38,384 nt of DNA from CAZFQG01 sp964520785 (GTDB taxonomy: Bacteria > Planctomycetota > Planctomycetia > Pirellulales > Thermoguttaceae). This document shows positions 16,430 to 25,642 of this stretch, piece by piece. The notes under the pieces were generated by a model. The model was not told the DNA's origin. It made no database searches and worked only from the letters and a program-made list of their open reading frames with translations. The DNA is taken from assembly GCA_964520785.1 (NCBI GenBank), contig CAZFQG010000036.1, positions 1 through 38,384 on the forward strand, given 5' to 3'. The position numbers were made by a program, and so were the translations under genes. The first letter of the stretch is position 1; every line of letters starts with the position of its first letter.

Positions 16430-19165
16430 ATGCCAGTTTCCATAGATTTCAGTAATTCATGGTATACGAAATCTCCTGAACGGGTGCTCGAACAGCTCGA
16501 AAGTCGCCCTGAGGGGCTCAGCGAGGAGGAGGTCCAGGAAAGGTTGGCCGAGTTCGGGCCGAACGCGATCGGGGAGGAAGAGGGGACGCCGGCGTGGGAA
16601 ATCGCGCTGAGGCAATTCAAGAGCCCGCTGATTTATGTGCTCCTGGCGGCGGCGGTGATTACGATTTCGATCCAGCACTGGGCGGATACGATCGTGATCG
16701 GCTTCGTCCTGGTCCTCAATGGGGTGATCGGATTCTTTCAGGAATACCAGGCCGAAAACGCGATTGCCGCCTTGATGGATATCGTTGCCACGAAGGCGAA
16801 GGTCCGACGAGGTGGAAAGGACGTCACCGTCGACGGGGCGGACCTCGTGCCCGGCGACATCGTCCGTTTGGACGAGGGGGACGTCGTTCCCGCCGACCTG
16901 CGTCTGATCCGGGTTTCGTCGCTTCGCGTGAACGAATCGGCGCTCACCGGTGAATCGGTGCCGGTGGAAAAATCGGCGGACCCGCTCACCGATGCCTCGC
17001 CAAATCTAACCGCGGCGGACCAGGTGAACATGGCGTTTCAGGGGACGGCGGTCACGTCCGGGAATGCCGAGGGGGTGGTTACGGCGACGGGGCGCTATAC
17101 CCAAGTGGGGGACATTGCCGAGCACATGCGCGAGGCGGGGGAGGGCGCGACGCCTCTTCAGCAGCGGATGGGAAAGCTGGGAACGCGAATTTCGATCGTC
17201 GTCGTGGGGGTCGCCGCATTAGGATTCGTGATCGGGGTGGCGACCGGAAACGAAGTCCAGGAGATGCTTCTGACGGCCGTGGCCATCGCCGTTTCCGCGA
17301 TTCCGGAAGGCCTGCCGATCGTCATGACCGTCGCGCTGGCCATCTCCGTGCGGCGGATGGCCAAGCGGCACGCGATGATCCGCCGGCTCCCCGCCGTGGA
17401 GACGCTCGGCAGCACGACGGTGATCTGCACCGACAAGACCGGCACGCTCACCCAGAACCAGATGACGGTCCGCCGGATTTACGCCGCCGGCGCGGAGTAC
17501 GAGGTGACCGGCTCGGGACTTTCCTCCGAAGGAGAAATCCGCCGCGAAGGGGAACCGGTGACGGTCGAAGAAGGCTCGCCTCTGTTTGACGTGCTTATCG
17601 CCGGAGCGCTCAGTTCCAGCGCCGAGCTCGGCGAAAGCGACGCCGCGAAATCCGGCGACATCGAAGCGAGGCGGAAGGAAGCCACCGGCGATCCGATGGA
17701 AATGGGCTTGATTATTTCCGCCGAGAAAGCGGGACTCCACAAGACGGAGTTGGTCGAACGCTTTCCCCGGATCGACGAAATCCCGTTCAGCTCCGACACG
17801 CGGTTCTCGGCAAGTATCCACGAAGACGGCGATTCGGGACCGCTCGTCCTGGTGAAGGGCGCGCCGGAACGGATTGTCGAGATGTGCGGTACGATGCTCG
17901 ATGCCGACGGCGAAACGCGACCGCTCGACTCCGACGCCGTCTTGGACCAGGCGGAAACGATGGCGGCGGAGGGGCTGAGGGTGTTGGCGATGGCGATCGG
18001 CACCGGTGCCGCCGCCGCGGCAGAGATTCACGAGGATTCCCCGGAGGGATTCACGTTCGTCGGCCAGCAGGGCCTGCTCGATCCACCGCGGCCGGAGGTG
18101 GTCGAGGCGGTCGCGAAATGCCGCCGCGCGGGAATCCGCGTCGTCATGATTACCGGCGACCACGCCACGACCGCGGCGGCCATCGCGGCCGCCTTGAAAC
18201 TGGCCGACGCGCCGCCCGATGCTCCCCACGGCCACCCCGAGGCGCGGACCGGCAAACAGATCGAGGGTCTTAGCGACGGAGAATTGGATCGGACGGTCCG
18301 CGAGGTATCCGTCTACGCCCGGGTGAGCCCCCGGCAAAAACTGCGACTGGTGAACCGTCTCCGCGAAGCGGGCGAGATCGTCGCGGTGACCGGAGACGGC
18401 GTGAACGACGCGCCGGCACTGAAGGCGGCGCACCTTGGAACGGCGATGGGCCGCTCGGGAACGGAGGTCGCGAAGGAGGCTTCCGACATGGTTCTCACCG
18501 ATGACAACTTCGCCTCCATCTACGCGGCCGTCGAAGAAGGGCGGACCGTCTTCCATAACATCCGCATGGCGACGTTTTTCCTGCTGAGTTCGGCGGCGGG
18601 GGAACTCCTGGCGATTCTCGCCAGCCTCATGGGCCGATTGCCGCTACCCCTTTTGCCGGCCCAAATCCTTTGGGTCAACGTCGTTACGAACGGAATACAA
18701 GATAAGGCCATCGCGTTCGAACCGGGTGACGAAGACCTGTTCAGCCGCCCCCCGAGGCCACCCGAGGAAGGGGTTCTAACGCGTTCTCTTTTCGAACGGA
18801 TCGCGCTGATCGGACTGCTTTTCGCCGGAGGTACATTGGGCATCTTCTGGTGGGAATACCGGGTCGCCGATATCGCGTATGCCCGGACCGCGGCGCTTTC
18901 GATGATGGTCCTCTTCCAGTTTTACCACGTCTTCAACTGCCAAAGCGAACACCTTTCCGTCTTCGCGAAGAATCCGGCCGGGAATCCGATCCTCTTCTAC
19001 GGTTCGGTCGGTTCGCTGGCGATCCATGTGGGTGCCTTGTATTTTCCGCCGACGCAGTATCTGCTCGACGTCCGCCCCCTGGAATTGAGCACCTGGTTGC
19101 TCATCGCCACCGTCGGATTAAGTGCTTTTTTGGTGAATGAACTGCACAAACGCTTCAGACCCTAA
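16430..19165 (+). CDS. P-type cation-transporting ATPase (P2-like)
   Basis: The 911-residue membrane pump has an N-terminal cation-ATPase domain (about 10-75, GLSEEEVQERLAEFGPN), an actuator domain with TGES (173-176), PEGL in M4 (292-295), the phosphorylated aspartate D335 in DKTGTLT, a nucleotide domain with KGAPE (about residue 475), MITGDH (about 570) and the hinge GDGVNDAPAL (about 655), and four C-terminal helices. It uses ATP to export or move a cation across the inner membrane. The layout is that of P2A/P2B Ca2+ pumps, but the M6 segment reads NVVTNGIQDKAIAFEP rather than the classical N-x-x-x-D calcium pattern. The ion is therefore uncertain. It begins at ATG 16430 with AAGGTCA in front and stands alone. 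Confidence 0.9.
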   Translation: MPVSIDFSNSWYTKSPERVLEQLESRPEGLSEEEVQERLAEFGPNAIGEEEGTPAWEIALRQFKSPLIYVLLAAAVITISIQHWADTIVIGFVLVLNGVIGFFQEYQAENAIAALMDIVATKAKVRRGGKDVTVDGADLVPGDIVRLDEGDVVPADLRLIRVSSLRVNESALTGESVPVEKSADPLTDASPNLTAADQVNMAFQGTAVTSGNAEGVVTATGRYTQVGDIAEHMREAGEGATPLQQRMGKLGTRISIVVVGVAALGFVIGVATGNEVQEMLLTAVAIAVSAIPEGLPIVMTVALAISVRRMAKRHAMIRRLPAVETLGSTTVICTDKTGTLTQNQMTVRRIYAAGAEYEVTGSGLSSEGEIRREGEPVTVEEGSPLFDVLIAGALSSSAELGESDAAKSGDIEARRKEATGDPMEMGLIISAEKAGLHKTELVERFPRIDEIPFSSDTRFSASIHEDGDSGPLVLVKGAPERIVEMCGTMLDADGETRPLDSDAVLDQAETMAAEGLRVLAMAIGTGAAAAAEIHEDSPEGFTFVGQQGLLDPPRPEVVEAVAKCRRAGIRVVMITGDHATTAAAIAAALKLADAPPDAPHGHPEARTGKQIEGLSDGELDRTVREVSVYARVSPRQKLRLVNRLREAGEIVAVTGDGVNDAPALKAAHLGTAMGRSGTEVAKEASDMVLTDDNFASIYAAVEEGRTVFHNIRMATFFLLSSAAGELLAILASLMGRLPLPLLPAQILWVNVVTNGIQDKAIAFEPGDEDLFSRPPRPPEEGVLTRSLFERIALIGLLFAGGTLGIFWWEYRVADIAYARTAALSMMVLFQFYHVFNCQSEHLSVFAKNPAGNPILFYGSVGSLAIHVGALYFPPTQYLLDVRPLELSTWLLIATVGLSAFLVNELHKRFRP

Positions 19166-19501
19166 CACGAATGCCGTCCCATTCGTACCCCACCATTGCG
19201 CAGTTGGGCGCGATATTCCCCTGAACTCGAAAGGAGAATCTTGCGAGCTGCTTCTCTTCCCGCGGCTTACGTAAGGTTTTTTCTCGCCACCCCGTTTGAG
19301 GTTGGAGACACGGCATCTCGCTTGATTGAAGTACCTCATTTCTTCGAAACGCCGCCCGGCAACTACACGGAGGAGCCCGCGACAACTTCCAGAGAGCCTC
19401 AATCATCTCGTCTCTCCAGGCTCGTGAGGTCTTAACCCAAGTTCTACACCCGCGACCGAGAAACGGGCATCCATGCTTCTCTGAAAGAAACCACCGAGTC
19501 G
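19166..19501. other. Convergent intergenic region with a hairpin
   Basis: This gap lies between the stops of the ATPase gene (plus) and the M56 sensor gene (minus). A perfect 7-bp hairpin, ACGAATG at 19167-19173 and CATTCGT at 19180-19186 with a six-base loop, follows directly behind the ATPase stop and may help end its transcript, although no T-run follows. I find no gene or other structure in the rest. Confidence 0.5.
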
Positions 19502-22500
19502 TCAGAACGCGGCGATCCACGACTGCCCGGACTTTGCGGTGAAGGGGATTGTGACCTTTATGTTGCCGGCCTCATCCAGTCGGAGGACCGCCTCCTCGGT
19601 GGCGATCCAGATATCCCCGGTGGTCGGGCTGACGGAGACGGCCGTTGCCGGGAATTTCCCGATCTTTCGCCGTTTGCCGTCGGGGGATACACGCTCCAGC
19701 GACATCTTGATACCGCCGAAAAAGGCGCCGCCGCCGCGGGGGTCGCATTCAAGCACGAACACGTGCTCGTCTCCCAGGGCGACGTTTCGGGCGACGCTCC
19801 CGTCGGGATTCCGTAGCGAAAGGCGGTCGTCCGGGACCCCCATCTGGTAGTTTTCCGCGACCCAAACCCGGCCGTTGTTGGGATTGACCGAGACGGCGTT
19901 GCAGCACCAGCCGTCGCTTGGCTCGCGGAAGAGGACCTCGCCGTTGCGCGAGAGTTTGAGGATTTCGCGTCCGACGAGCCAGAAGGCGTCCGAGTTGGGA
20001 TCGTACGCCATGTCCATCGCGCGATAGGGATACGTGGCGATTTCGTTCCCGTCTTGGTCGAATACAACCGTCTCACCGGTATCGGTCGACCTGCCGCAAC
20101 TGCACCAGAGATTGCCCGTCTGGGCATCGACCGCCAGCGTGTCGGCGTCGATATTGTCGACATGCCACCGTTTCCTGCCGGCAAAGTCCAACGCCGTAAT
20201 GCGGTCTCCCACGTTTTCCCGGAAGTAAATGCGGCCGCGGCGGCGATCCAGCACGACGCCGTGGCCGTCCCGGTACACCGTCCTGTTGTTTAGTTCCGTA
20301 TGCGCCCACAGTTCCTTGCCGTTTGAATCAAACGCCCGGACTGCGTCATGATGGGGCCCCTCCCCGTCGAAGTTCGGATCGACGTCATCCATAACGACAA
20401 TCGCCGGCTTGGCGGTCTCTTTCTCCGTCTTGTCGACGTCGAAGCGAACCACGGGGAAGCGGTAGGGCTTCGTGTCGAATTTGCCGGTAAAGAGCATCTC
20501 GTCCTCCAGCGCCTCCGAGACGGCCTTTTTCAACGCCTCCCCGCGACGATTCTTCGCCAGGACCTTTCCATTGGGGCCGATCAGGAACGTCGCCGGAATC
20601 GATTTCACCGTGTACTCCATGGCGACCTTGGCGTATGTTCCCGGCACGTGCGTCTGCGTCCAGGAGAGCCCGTTTTCTTCGACGTACTCCCGCGGCGCCG
20701 CGGTCTCGTTGTCGCAGGAGATACTCACCAGGGCAAACCGCGGGTTGTCGCCGTGCTTCTTCTGAATCTCTTTGAGCGTCGGCATCTCCTCCAGACACGG
20801 GCCGCACCAGGTGGCCCAAAAGTCGAGGAGGACCAGCTTGCCTCGGAGTTTGGAGAGGCGAATCGTTCCGCCTCGCAAGTTTTCTATGGCGAAGTCGGGG
20901 GCCATCTCGCCGACGTCGAGCGTGTCAAAGACTTTCGCGGTGATCGTGCCCAGATCGAGCGGCTCGTCGCTACGGCCTTCCGACATTTCCGGCACCGTGA
21001 AGACGAGTTGGGCCCTGCCGATCTTGACTCCGCTCCCACATCGATTGGGGACCCTGGGTCCGTTGACGGGGACGGTCAGTTTGTACTCGCCGGCCGGGAC
21101 GTCGGGAATGCGGAATGCCCCGGACTTCTCGATCTTGCCGTAGTAGGGGCCGTGCGGATCGTTCCTGAGTCCTTTCTCCTTGTCCCACGCAACGATCACG
21201 ACGGGTTCATTGACGGTCCAGTCGACCGCCGCTTCCGGTTTTCTCTCCAGGACGACTTTGCCGACAACCGGCCTGCCGGTTCCTCCAATGACGACCTCGG
21301 TCGTTTCGTTGGGCTTGATTGTCACCGGAGTTTGCCAGCCGGGCGAATGCCCGATACTGCTTCCAACCTCGGTAGCGACCACGCGGGCCACCGCCCCGGG
21401 ACCGGGGATGACTCGGTCGAAAGCGAATCGGCCCTTATCGTCGGTCTTCGTTTCATAGTCGTACCCCCAAGTAAACCGCCCCCGCTTGAAATCTGTCGGA
21501 CTTAGGGAGCGGAAGACGACCTCGCGCCGGGCGTCCGGCTTGTCGCCGAGGAGGACGCGGCCGCGCAATTTGCCCCATGCCGCGAGGACGATCGGCTCGC
21601 CCTTGGGCAACGCGTCGCTGGGCACTTCGGCGAAGCCCGTTTTGTGAATGATAATCAGAAGGTACTTGCCTGCGCCCGGTGGCGGAAACACGAACCGGCC
21701 GCGTTCGTCCGTCTTGACGAGTTCCGCGTGGTTTGAACCCTGTGCGAACCAGCCGTCGCGGATTTGGGCCCGGTTTTCTCGCGTGGCCAGTCCGACGTCC
21801 GCCCCCACGGCGGGACTTCCGTCCGGCGTCATGACAATTCCGGAGGGTCCGTTCCCCCGCTTCAATTCGAAGTTGAAGGCGACCGTTCCCTCGTCCGACT
21901 TGAAGACGCGCGACGTTTTCGGCGCGTAACCCAGGGCGGTCACCTGAAGCTGGTAACCGAGCATCGGCTCACTGAACGCGTAGCGGTATTCACCGCCGGT
22001 AAATCGCTTGTCCTCCCCCTTGGTCCAGTAATTCAATTCCGGGTCTTCGAACAAGTAGGCGTGATGCAGGGCGAATTCTTCGACCGGTTTGCCCGTTTCG
22101 GCGTCCGTAACGCGGCCGGTAATTTCCAACGCGGGATGCAGCGTGACCACCCGTTCTTCCGGCCCCGCCGCGAGCATGAGGTTGCGCCGCGACATGTGGC
22201 CCTCCTTAAAGATACTGAAGCTCACGTCATCCGGCGGCGCTGCGTCCCATTCGAACCGGCCTTCCGCGTCGGTCTTCACTCGATGTTGCAGCGTACGGAC
22301 TCCGCGCCATTCTTCGCAGGCGACCGTGGCGTCGCGAATAGGCTTGCCGTCCATGTCGACCACCTTTCCACGAAGCACCCGCCCCGGCGCGAGCACGAAA
22401 TCGACGCGCCGGGTCGCCCCCGAAATGGTGATCTTCTTCGTCGCCGGCGAGAGACCGGGGGCCTGGACGGTCACCGCCGACGGTCCGGCTTCGCATTTAT

Positions 22501-24475
22501 CGATGACGTAACGCCCCTCGTCGTCCGTCTTCGTATGCGGTGTCTTGCTCTTGCGACCGAATCCCAGCAGCGCCGTCGCGCCGACGACCGGATTGCCCTC
22601 GGAATCCGTCACCCGGCCGCTGACCTTCAGCCCTCGCTTCAGCACGACCAGGTTGTCCGAATGCGGCGAGGCGCTGATTCTGCCGGGACGATAATCGGGA
22701 TGGGAAACGCGGATGGTCACCTTGCCGGCATCCTCGGGCGCGGCATCCCAACTCCAACGTCCGTTCTCGTCCGTCTTCAACTCGGCGGCGCTGAAAATGG
22801 CGTCGTCCCCGCGCGCCCAAGACACCGGCATCGTCAGATCCACTTCCGCCCCGGCGACCGGCTCTTCCTGTTCGTCTTCGACCCGGCCGCCAATGGACCG
22901 GCCCTCCGACATCGCCAGATCAAGCCGCTCGGGCAAATCGAGCGACTTGTGCTTCCCCCGCCACGTATGGAAAACGGGAACGAATCCCGCCTTATTGATC
23001 TTCACCCAGAACGACTGCATCTTCGCCGACTTCGGACGCCGCAGATCGACCACCCCACGGCCGTCCGTTTTCAGCGTCTTTTTGAAATACTTCACATTGC
23101 CGAGATACCCGCAACATTCCATTTCCACCCCCGCGAGCGGCTCTCCGGAGGTTTTCGACGTAACGTAAATCGTCATCCGCTCCAGGTCGTCCCCGGCATC
23201 GTCGGCCTTTTTGTCGTTCTCCTTTGCCTCCGCCACTTCCTCCGGTGCCGCCACCGACTCCGGCGACGAATGCCACACCGTCGGCGCCAACAGAAAGAAC
23301 GCCGCGAGGACGGCAATCGTACACAACCCGCCGCGCGAGAGCCGCACCGGTTCCGGCAGCGGCTCGCCGAACAGACGCGAAACCCGGCGGCGGAGTTCGG
23401 ACGGCGACCGGGCGGCGGCGAGGGTGGCGACGTCGGCCGGTTCGGGAGTCCGGCCGCTGACTTCGACGACTCGCAACAGGGCCGAGGCGTAACGGGTGCG
23501 CAGTTCGGTGTCGCCGGTATCGAGGGGCGTGCCGCAGGTGAGTTCGTCGCAGCAGTATTCGCGGAGCGTGCTGATCCGGCGGCTGAGAATCCAGAGGGCC
23601 GGGTTGAAGAACAGGACCGCTTCGGCCATGCGTTGGAGCAGGTTCACCCACATGTCGTAGCGGCGGACGTGGGCCAATTCGTGCGCGAGAATCATTTCCA
23701 GTTCTTCGGTCGACAGCCCGCTGATCGCCGAGACCGGCAGCAGGATCATGGGGCGGAGCAGGCCGATAACCTTGGGTACGACCACGGCTTCGGACTTCGC
23801 GAGCAGGGGCACCACGCGCATTGACCAGGCGGCGGCGAGGGATTTCAGGCGATCCGCCAGCGGACCGTCGGCGAGGAGTTCCGCCCTCGCGGCCAGTCGC
23901 TGGGCGGTCCACATCCCGCGAAGCAGACGCGCCAGCATCAGCAGGACGCCGAGCAGGTAGACCGCCGCGAGCCAGGGCGCGACGCGGGGCCAGAGGAGCG
24001 AGGGCTTTTTTTGTGGGGGCTTGGGGGAGGGCTCCAGTGGAACCGGCGCGGTACTACGGCCTCGCGTTGAGGACGCCGGCACCTGACTGCCGAAACTAGA
24101 ACGTGGATTGGCAGCGACCCGATTTGCGGCGGGGGCCACGGGAACAACATCGCCTCGTGCGGGCGTCTTTTCGGCTGCGGAAGGCTCGTTCGACACCACC
24201 GTCCCCGCCTGTACCGACGTTCGTGCCGTCGATTCTTCATCGAGTTTGCTCGTAGAACCCACGTCCACCAACGCAAACGTAACCGGCATCGCCGCCAGGG
24301 CGATCAATAGCGCCGCCACATGCACCGCGTAGCCGATCCGGGGCGACTTCCGCAACAGCAATCGCCCGGCACCCCAGGCGAGTACGGCGAGAATCGCAAC
24401 CTGCCACAACGAGTGGACCAGGGTCATACAGAGTCGGCCGCAAAGGGTCGGATCGAGAATGGCCTGCCAGTTCAT
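19502..24475 (-). CDS. M56 (BlaR1-type) sensor-protease fused to CarboxypepD-reg repeats, thioredoxin and beta-propeller
   Basis: The 1657-residue protein begins with a BlaR1/MecR1-like membrane metalloprotease: helices at about 15-40, 48-70 and 165-190, the zinc motif HELAH at 265-269, REYCCDE at 305-311 and a fourth helix at about 381-400. The long remainder should lie outside the cytoplasmic membrane. It holds roughly nine or more carboxypeptidase-regulatory-like beta-sandwich repeats (about 430-1180, with phrases such as GRVTDSEGNPVVGATALL and GKVVDMDGKPIRDATV), a TlpA/redoxin-type thioredoxin domain (about 1188-1330) with active site WCGPC at 1223-1227, and an NHL/SMP-30-like propeller (about 1365-1657). 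It overlaps the blaI-like gene by four bases, so the pair is a two-part sensor/repressor system. In BlaR1 a sensor signal triggers cleavage of the repressor; here the ligand is unknown, and a redox or thiol signal is inference. Confidence 0.85.
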   Translation of the reverse strand: MNWQAILDPTLCGRLCMTLVHSLWQVAILAVLAWGAGRLLLRKSPRIGYAVHVAALLIALAAMPVTFALVDVGSTSKLDEESTARTSVQAGTVVSNEPSAAEKTPARGDVVPVAPAANRVAANPRSSFGSQVPASSTRGRSTAPVPLEPSPKPPQKKPSLLWPRVAPWLAAVYLLGVLLMLARLLRGMWTAQRLAARAELLADGPLADRLKSLAAAWSMRVVPLLAKSEAVVVPKVIGLLRPMILLPVSAISGLSTEELEMILAHELAHVRRYDMWVNLLQRMAEAVLFFNPALWILSRRISTLREYCCDELTCGTPLDTGDTELRTRYASALLRVVEVSGRTPEPADVATLAAARSPSELRRRVSRLFGEPLPEPVRLSRGGLCTIAVLAAFFLLAPTVWHSSPESVAAPEEVAEAKENDKKADDAGDDLERMTIYVTSKTSGEPLAGVEMECCGYLGNVKYFKKTLKTDGRGVVDLRRPKSAKMQSFWVKINKAGFVPVFHTWRGKHKSLDLPERLDLAMSEGRSIGGRVEDEQEEPVAGAEVDLTMPVSWARGDDAIFSAAELKTDENGRWSWDAAPEDAGKVTIRVSHPDYRPGRISASPHSDNLVVLKRGLKVSGRVTDSEGNPVVGATALLGFGRKSKTPHTKTDDEGRYVIDKCEAGPSAVTVQAPGLSPATKKITISGATRRVDFVLAPGRVLRGKVVDMDGKPIRDATVACEEWRGVRTLQHRVKTDAEGRFEWDAAPPDDVSFSIFKEGHMSRRNLMLAAGPEERVVTLHPALEITGRVTDAETGKPVEEFALHHAYLFEDPELNYWTKGEDKRFTGGEYRYAFSEPMLGYQLQVTALGYAPKTSRVFKSDEGTVAFNFELKRGNGPSGIVMTPDGSPAVGADVGLATRENRAQIRDGWFAQGSNHAELVKTDERGRFVFPPPGAGKYLLIIIHKTGFAEVPSDALPKGEPIVLAAWGKLRGRVLLGDKPDARREVVFRSLSPTDFKRGRFTWGYDYETKTDDKGRFAFDRVIPGPGAVARVVATEVGSSIGHSPGWQTPVTIKPNETTEVVIGGTGRPVVGKVVLERKPEAAVDWTVNEPVVIVAWDKEKGLRNDPHGPYYGKIEKSGAFRIPDVPAGEYKLTVPVNGPRVPNRCGSGVKIGRAQLVFTVPEMSEGRSDEPLDLGTITAKVFDTLDVGEMAPDFAIENLRGGTIRLSKLRGKLVLLDFWATWCGPCLEEMPTLKEIQKKHGDNPRFALVSISCDNETAAPREYVEENGLSWTQTHVPGTYAKVAMEYTVKSIPATFLIGPNGKVLAKNRRGEALKKAVSEALEDEMLFTGKFDTKPYRFPVVRFDVDKTEKETAKPAIVVMDDVDPNFDGEGPHHDAVRAFDSNGKELWAHTELNNRTVYRDGHGVVLDRRRGRIYFRENVGDRITALDFAGRKRWHVDNIDADTLAVDAQTGNLWCSCGRSTDTGETVVFDQDGNEIATYPYRAMDMAYDPNSDAFWLVGREILKLSRNGEVLFREPSDGWCCNAVSVNPNNGRVWVAENYQMGVPDDRLSLRNPDGSVARNVALGDEHVFVLECDPRGGGAFFGGIKMSLERVSPDGKRRKIGKFPATAVSVSPTTGDIWIATEEAVLRLDEAGNIKVTIPFTAKSGQSWIAAF

Positions 24476-24870
24476 TTTCCTTTCTCCTTCTTTTTGCGGT
24501 CGATCAGACGGCGGAGTTCGTCCATTTCCTCCGCATCCAGGTCGGCCGTTTCGAGTAGATTGAGCATGAGTTGCGAGGGCGAATCGTCAAAGAGACGCGA
24601 GAGCAGGTCGCCCACGAGGCCGCCCGCAATGCCCTGTTTTTCCACATTCGGCGCAAAGAAGAACGCCTTCCCCTCCTTCTTCCGCCGCAGATACCCCTTG
24701 CGCACCATGATGTTGAGCATGGTGATGACCGACGAGTGCGTCAGGTCTCGACCCGATTGTTCTTTCAGCCGCGCCCGAACCTCGCGGACCGGGAGGGGCG
24801 AACGGTCCCAAAGGACCTTCAGAATCTCCAGTTCCAGTTCGGTCGGGTGACTCGATTCACTCCGGGCCAT
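24472..24870 (-). CDS. BlaI/MecI/CopY-family transcriptional repressor
   Basis: From the ATG at 24870 (GGAGG in front) the protein is 132 residues. The N-terminal winged helix-turn-helix (about 8-75: ELEILKVLWDRSPLPVREV, LTHSSVITMLNIMVRKGYL, RRKKEGKAFFF) is typical of BlaI/MecI/CopY. The C-terminal helices (LVGDLLSRLFDDSPSQLML, MDELRRLIDRKKK) form the dimerisation part. Such repressors bind a palindrome over their own promoter and are inactivated when the partner M56 protease signals. The stop overlaps the sensor gene start as ATGA. The frame is open to 24912, but the strong ribosome-binding site and conserved start favour 24870. Confidence 0.92.
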   Translation of the reverse strand: MARSESSHPTELELEILKVLWDRSPLPVREVRARLKEQSGRDLTHSSVITMLNIMVRKGYLRRKKEGKAFFFAPNVEKQGIAGGLVGDLLSRLFDDSPSQLMLNLLETADLDAEEMDELRRLIDRKKKEKGK

Positions 24871-24921
24871 ACGGTTCCTCCATAGCCGGACTTGCGAAAA
24901 CGGCGTCTCCAAAGGTTGGCC

Positions 24922-24939
24922 CCGGCGGTCATCCGCCGG
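24922..24939. repeat. GC hairpin in the leader of the blaI-like operon
   Basis: CCGGCGG at 24922-24928 and CCGCCGG at 24933-24939 form a perfect 7-bp stem with a four-base loop. It lies between the predicted transcription start and the repressor start codon, so it would be part of the mRNA leader. Confidence 0.4.
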
Positions 24940-24944
24940 CGAAC

Positions 24945-24962
24945 CATTTAATTCATTAAATG
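24945..24962. promoter_or_regulatory. Perfect 18-bp palindrome, probable BlaI-type operator
   Basis: CATTTAATTCATTAAATG is a perfect dyad: eight-base arms around TC. It begins immediately downstream of the proposed -10 box (24963-24968, minus strand), covering the transcription start of the repressor-sensor operon. BlaI-family repressors bind dyads at exactly this place. The sequence differs from the classical TACA/TGTA operators of staphylococci, so the assignment rests on position and symmetry. Confidence 0.6.
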
Positions 24963-24991
24963 ATTTTAACGGCAGAGCGGACGCAACGCAA
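24963..24991 (-). promoter_or_regulatory. Sigma-70-type promoter of the BlaI/M56 operon
   Basis: On the minus strand TTGCGT (24986-24991) and TAAAAT (24963-24968) are separated by exactly 17 bp. Transcription would start near 24955, inside the palindrome, giving a leader of about 85 bases. Both boxes match the consensus at four or five of six positions. Confidence 0.55.
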
Positions 24992-25159
24992 TAGGATCAT
25001 CGAAAAAATTAAAAGGTTGTTTGCCGGATGCTCGGAGTACCCTCGGTCGAAGGATTGTATTAGTGCTTTGTATCGGTTACCATGGATGTATCACCTCCGA
25101 TCGACGAAAGTACGCGGCGGCGCTTACACTGAACAGTTTTTGGACCATAGCGAACGACC

Positions 25160-25642
25160 ATGAGACTCTCTCGAAGACGACTGGTCAAGCAGCTCTTGGC
25201 AAGGCGGCAACCAGGGCACTCGAGGAGCGTCTAGAGACGCAGGTCTGCGTCATTGGCGGCGGGAGTGGGGGCGTCGGGGCGGCCCTGGCGGCGGCGCGAG
25301 GTGGCGCCGACACGGTTCTGATCGAGTGCGAGTCGATTCTGGGTGGAACCTACACGAACGCCTGGGTGCATACCTGGGAGCCGACCGTCGCTGGCGATGG
25401 AATTCCCCGGGAAATCTGCGAGCGGATGCGAGAGGGGTACAAAGGGGTGCCAGATCATTTCTTCTGGCTGCGGCGACCCCCGACGGATTCTAGGCGACTA
25501 CGTCTCCACCGAAAAGGATCGCTTGGCATGGACGAAGAAACGGGATCATGCCGATCTCATTGCCGACGCCGGCTATGCCGTGCGGTGCAAGCAGGACTTC
25601 GGTTTCTTCAACCTCGGTGTTTTCACTGAGCCGATCGAGTAA
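25160..25642 (+). pseudogene. Broken FAD-dependent oxidoreductase (N-terminal part, frameshifted)
   Basis: An ATG at 25160 opens a twin-arginine-like leader (MRLSRRRLVKQLLA) that soon meets a stop in its own frame. A neighbouring frame carries the FAD-binding core (LETQVCVIGGGSGGVGAALA, then DTVLIE, GGTYTNAWVHTWEP and GIPREICERM) to about 25480. After that, protein-like text (GDYVSTEKDRLAWT) continues in the first frame until a TAA at 25640. The family (FAD-dependent oxidoreductases with GxGxxG and an acidic residue at the end of strand 2, PF12831-like) normally runs 400-600 residues, and the catalytic and C-terminal parts are missing. At least two frameshifts plus a truncation make it a pseudogene. 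A possible promoter, TTGTAT and TACCAT 17 bp apart, lies at 25055-25083. Confidence 0.6.

Noticed and set aside
17219..18556. 445-codon minus-strand open frame
   Set aside because: Antisense to the P-type ATPase, whose motifs are intact in the plus frame; the translation is Arg/His-rich without family features.
20348..21505. 385-codon plus-strand frame
   Set aside because: Antisense to the thioredoxin and repeat part of the M56 gene; no protein-like motif.
21764..23824. 686-codon plus-strand open frame
   Set aside because: It lies fully antisense to the M56 sensor gene. Its translation is Arg/His/Gly/Pro-rich without domains, as expected for a shadow frame in GC-rich DNA.
19502..24870. Beta-lactam resistance operon
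   Set aside because: The M56/BlaI pair is of BlaR1/BlaI type, but there is no penicillin-binding sensor domain and no beta-lactamase or PBP2a gene nearby.
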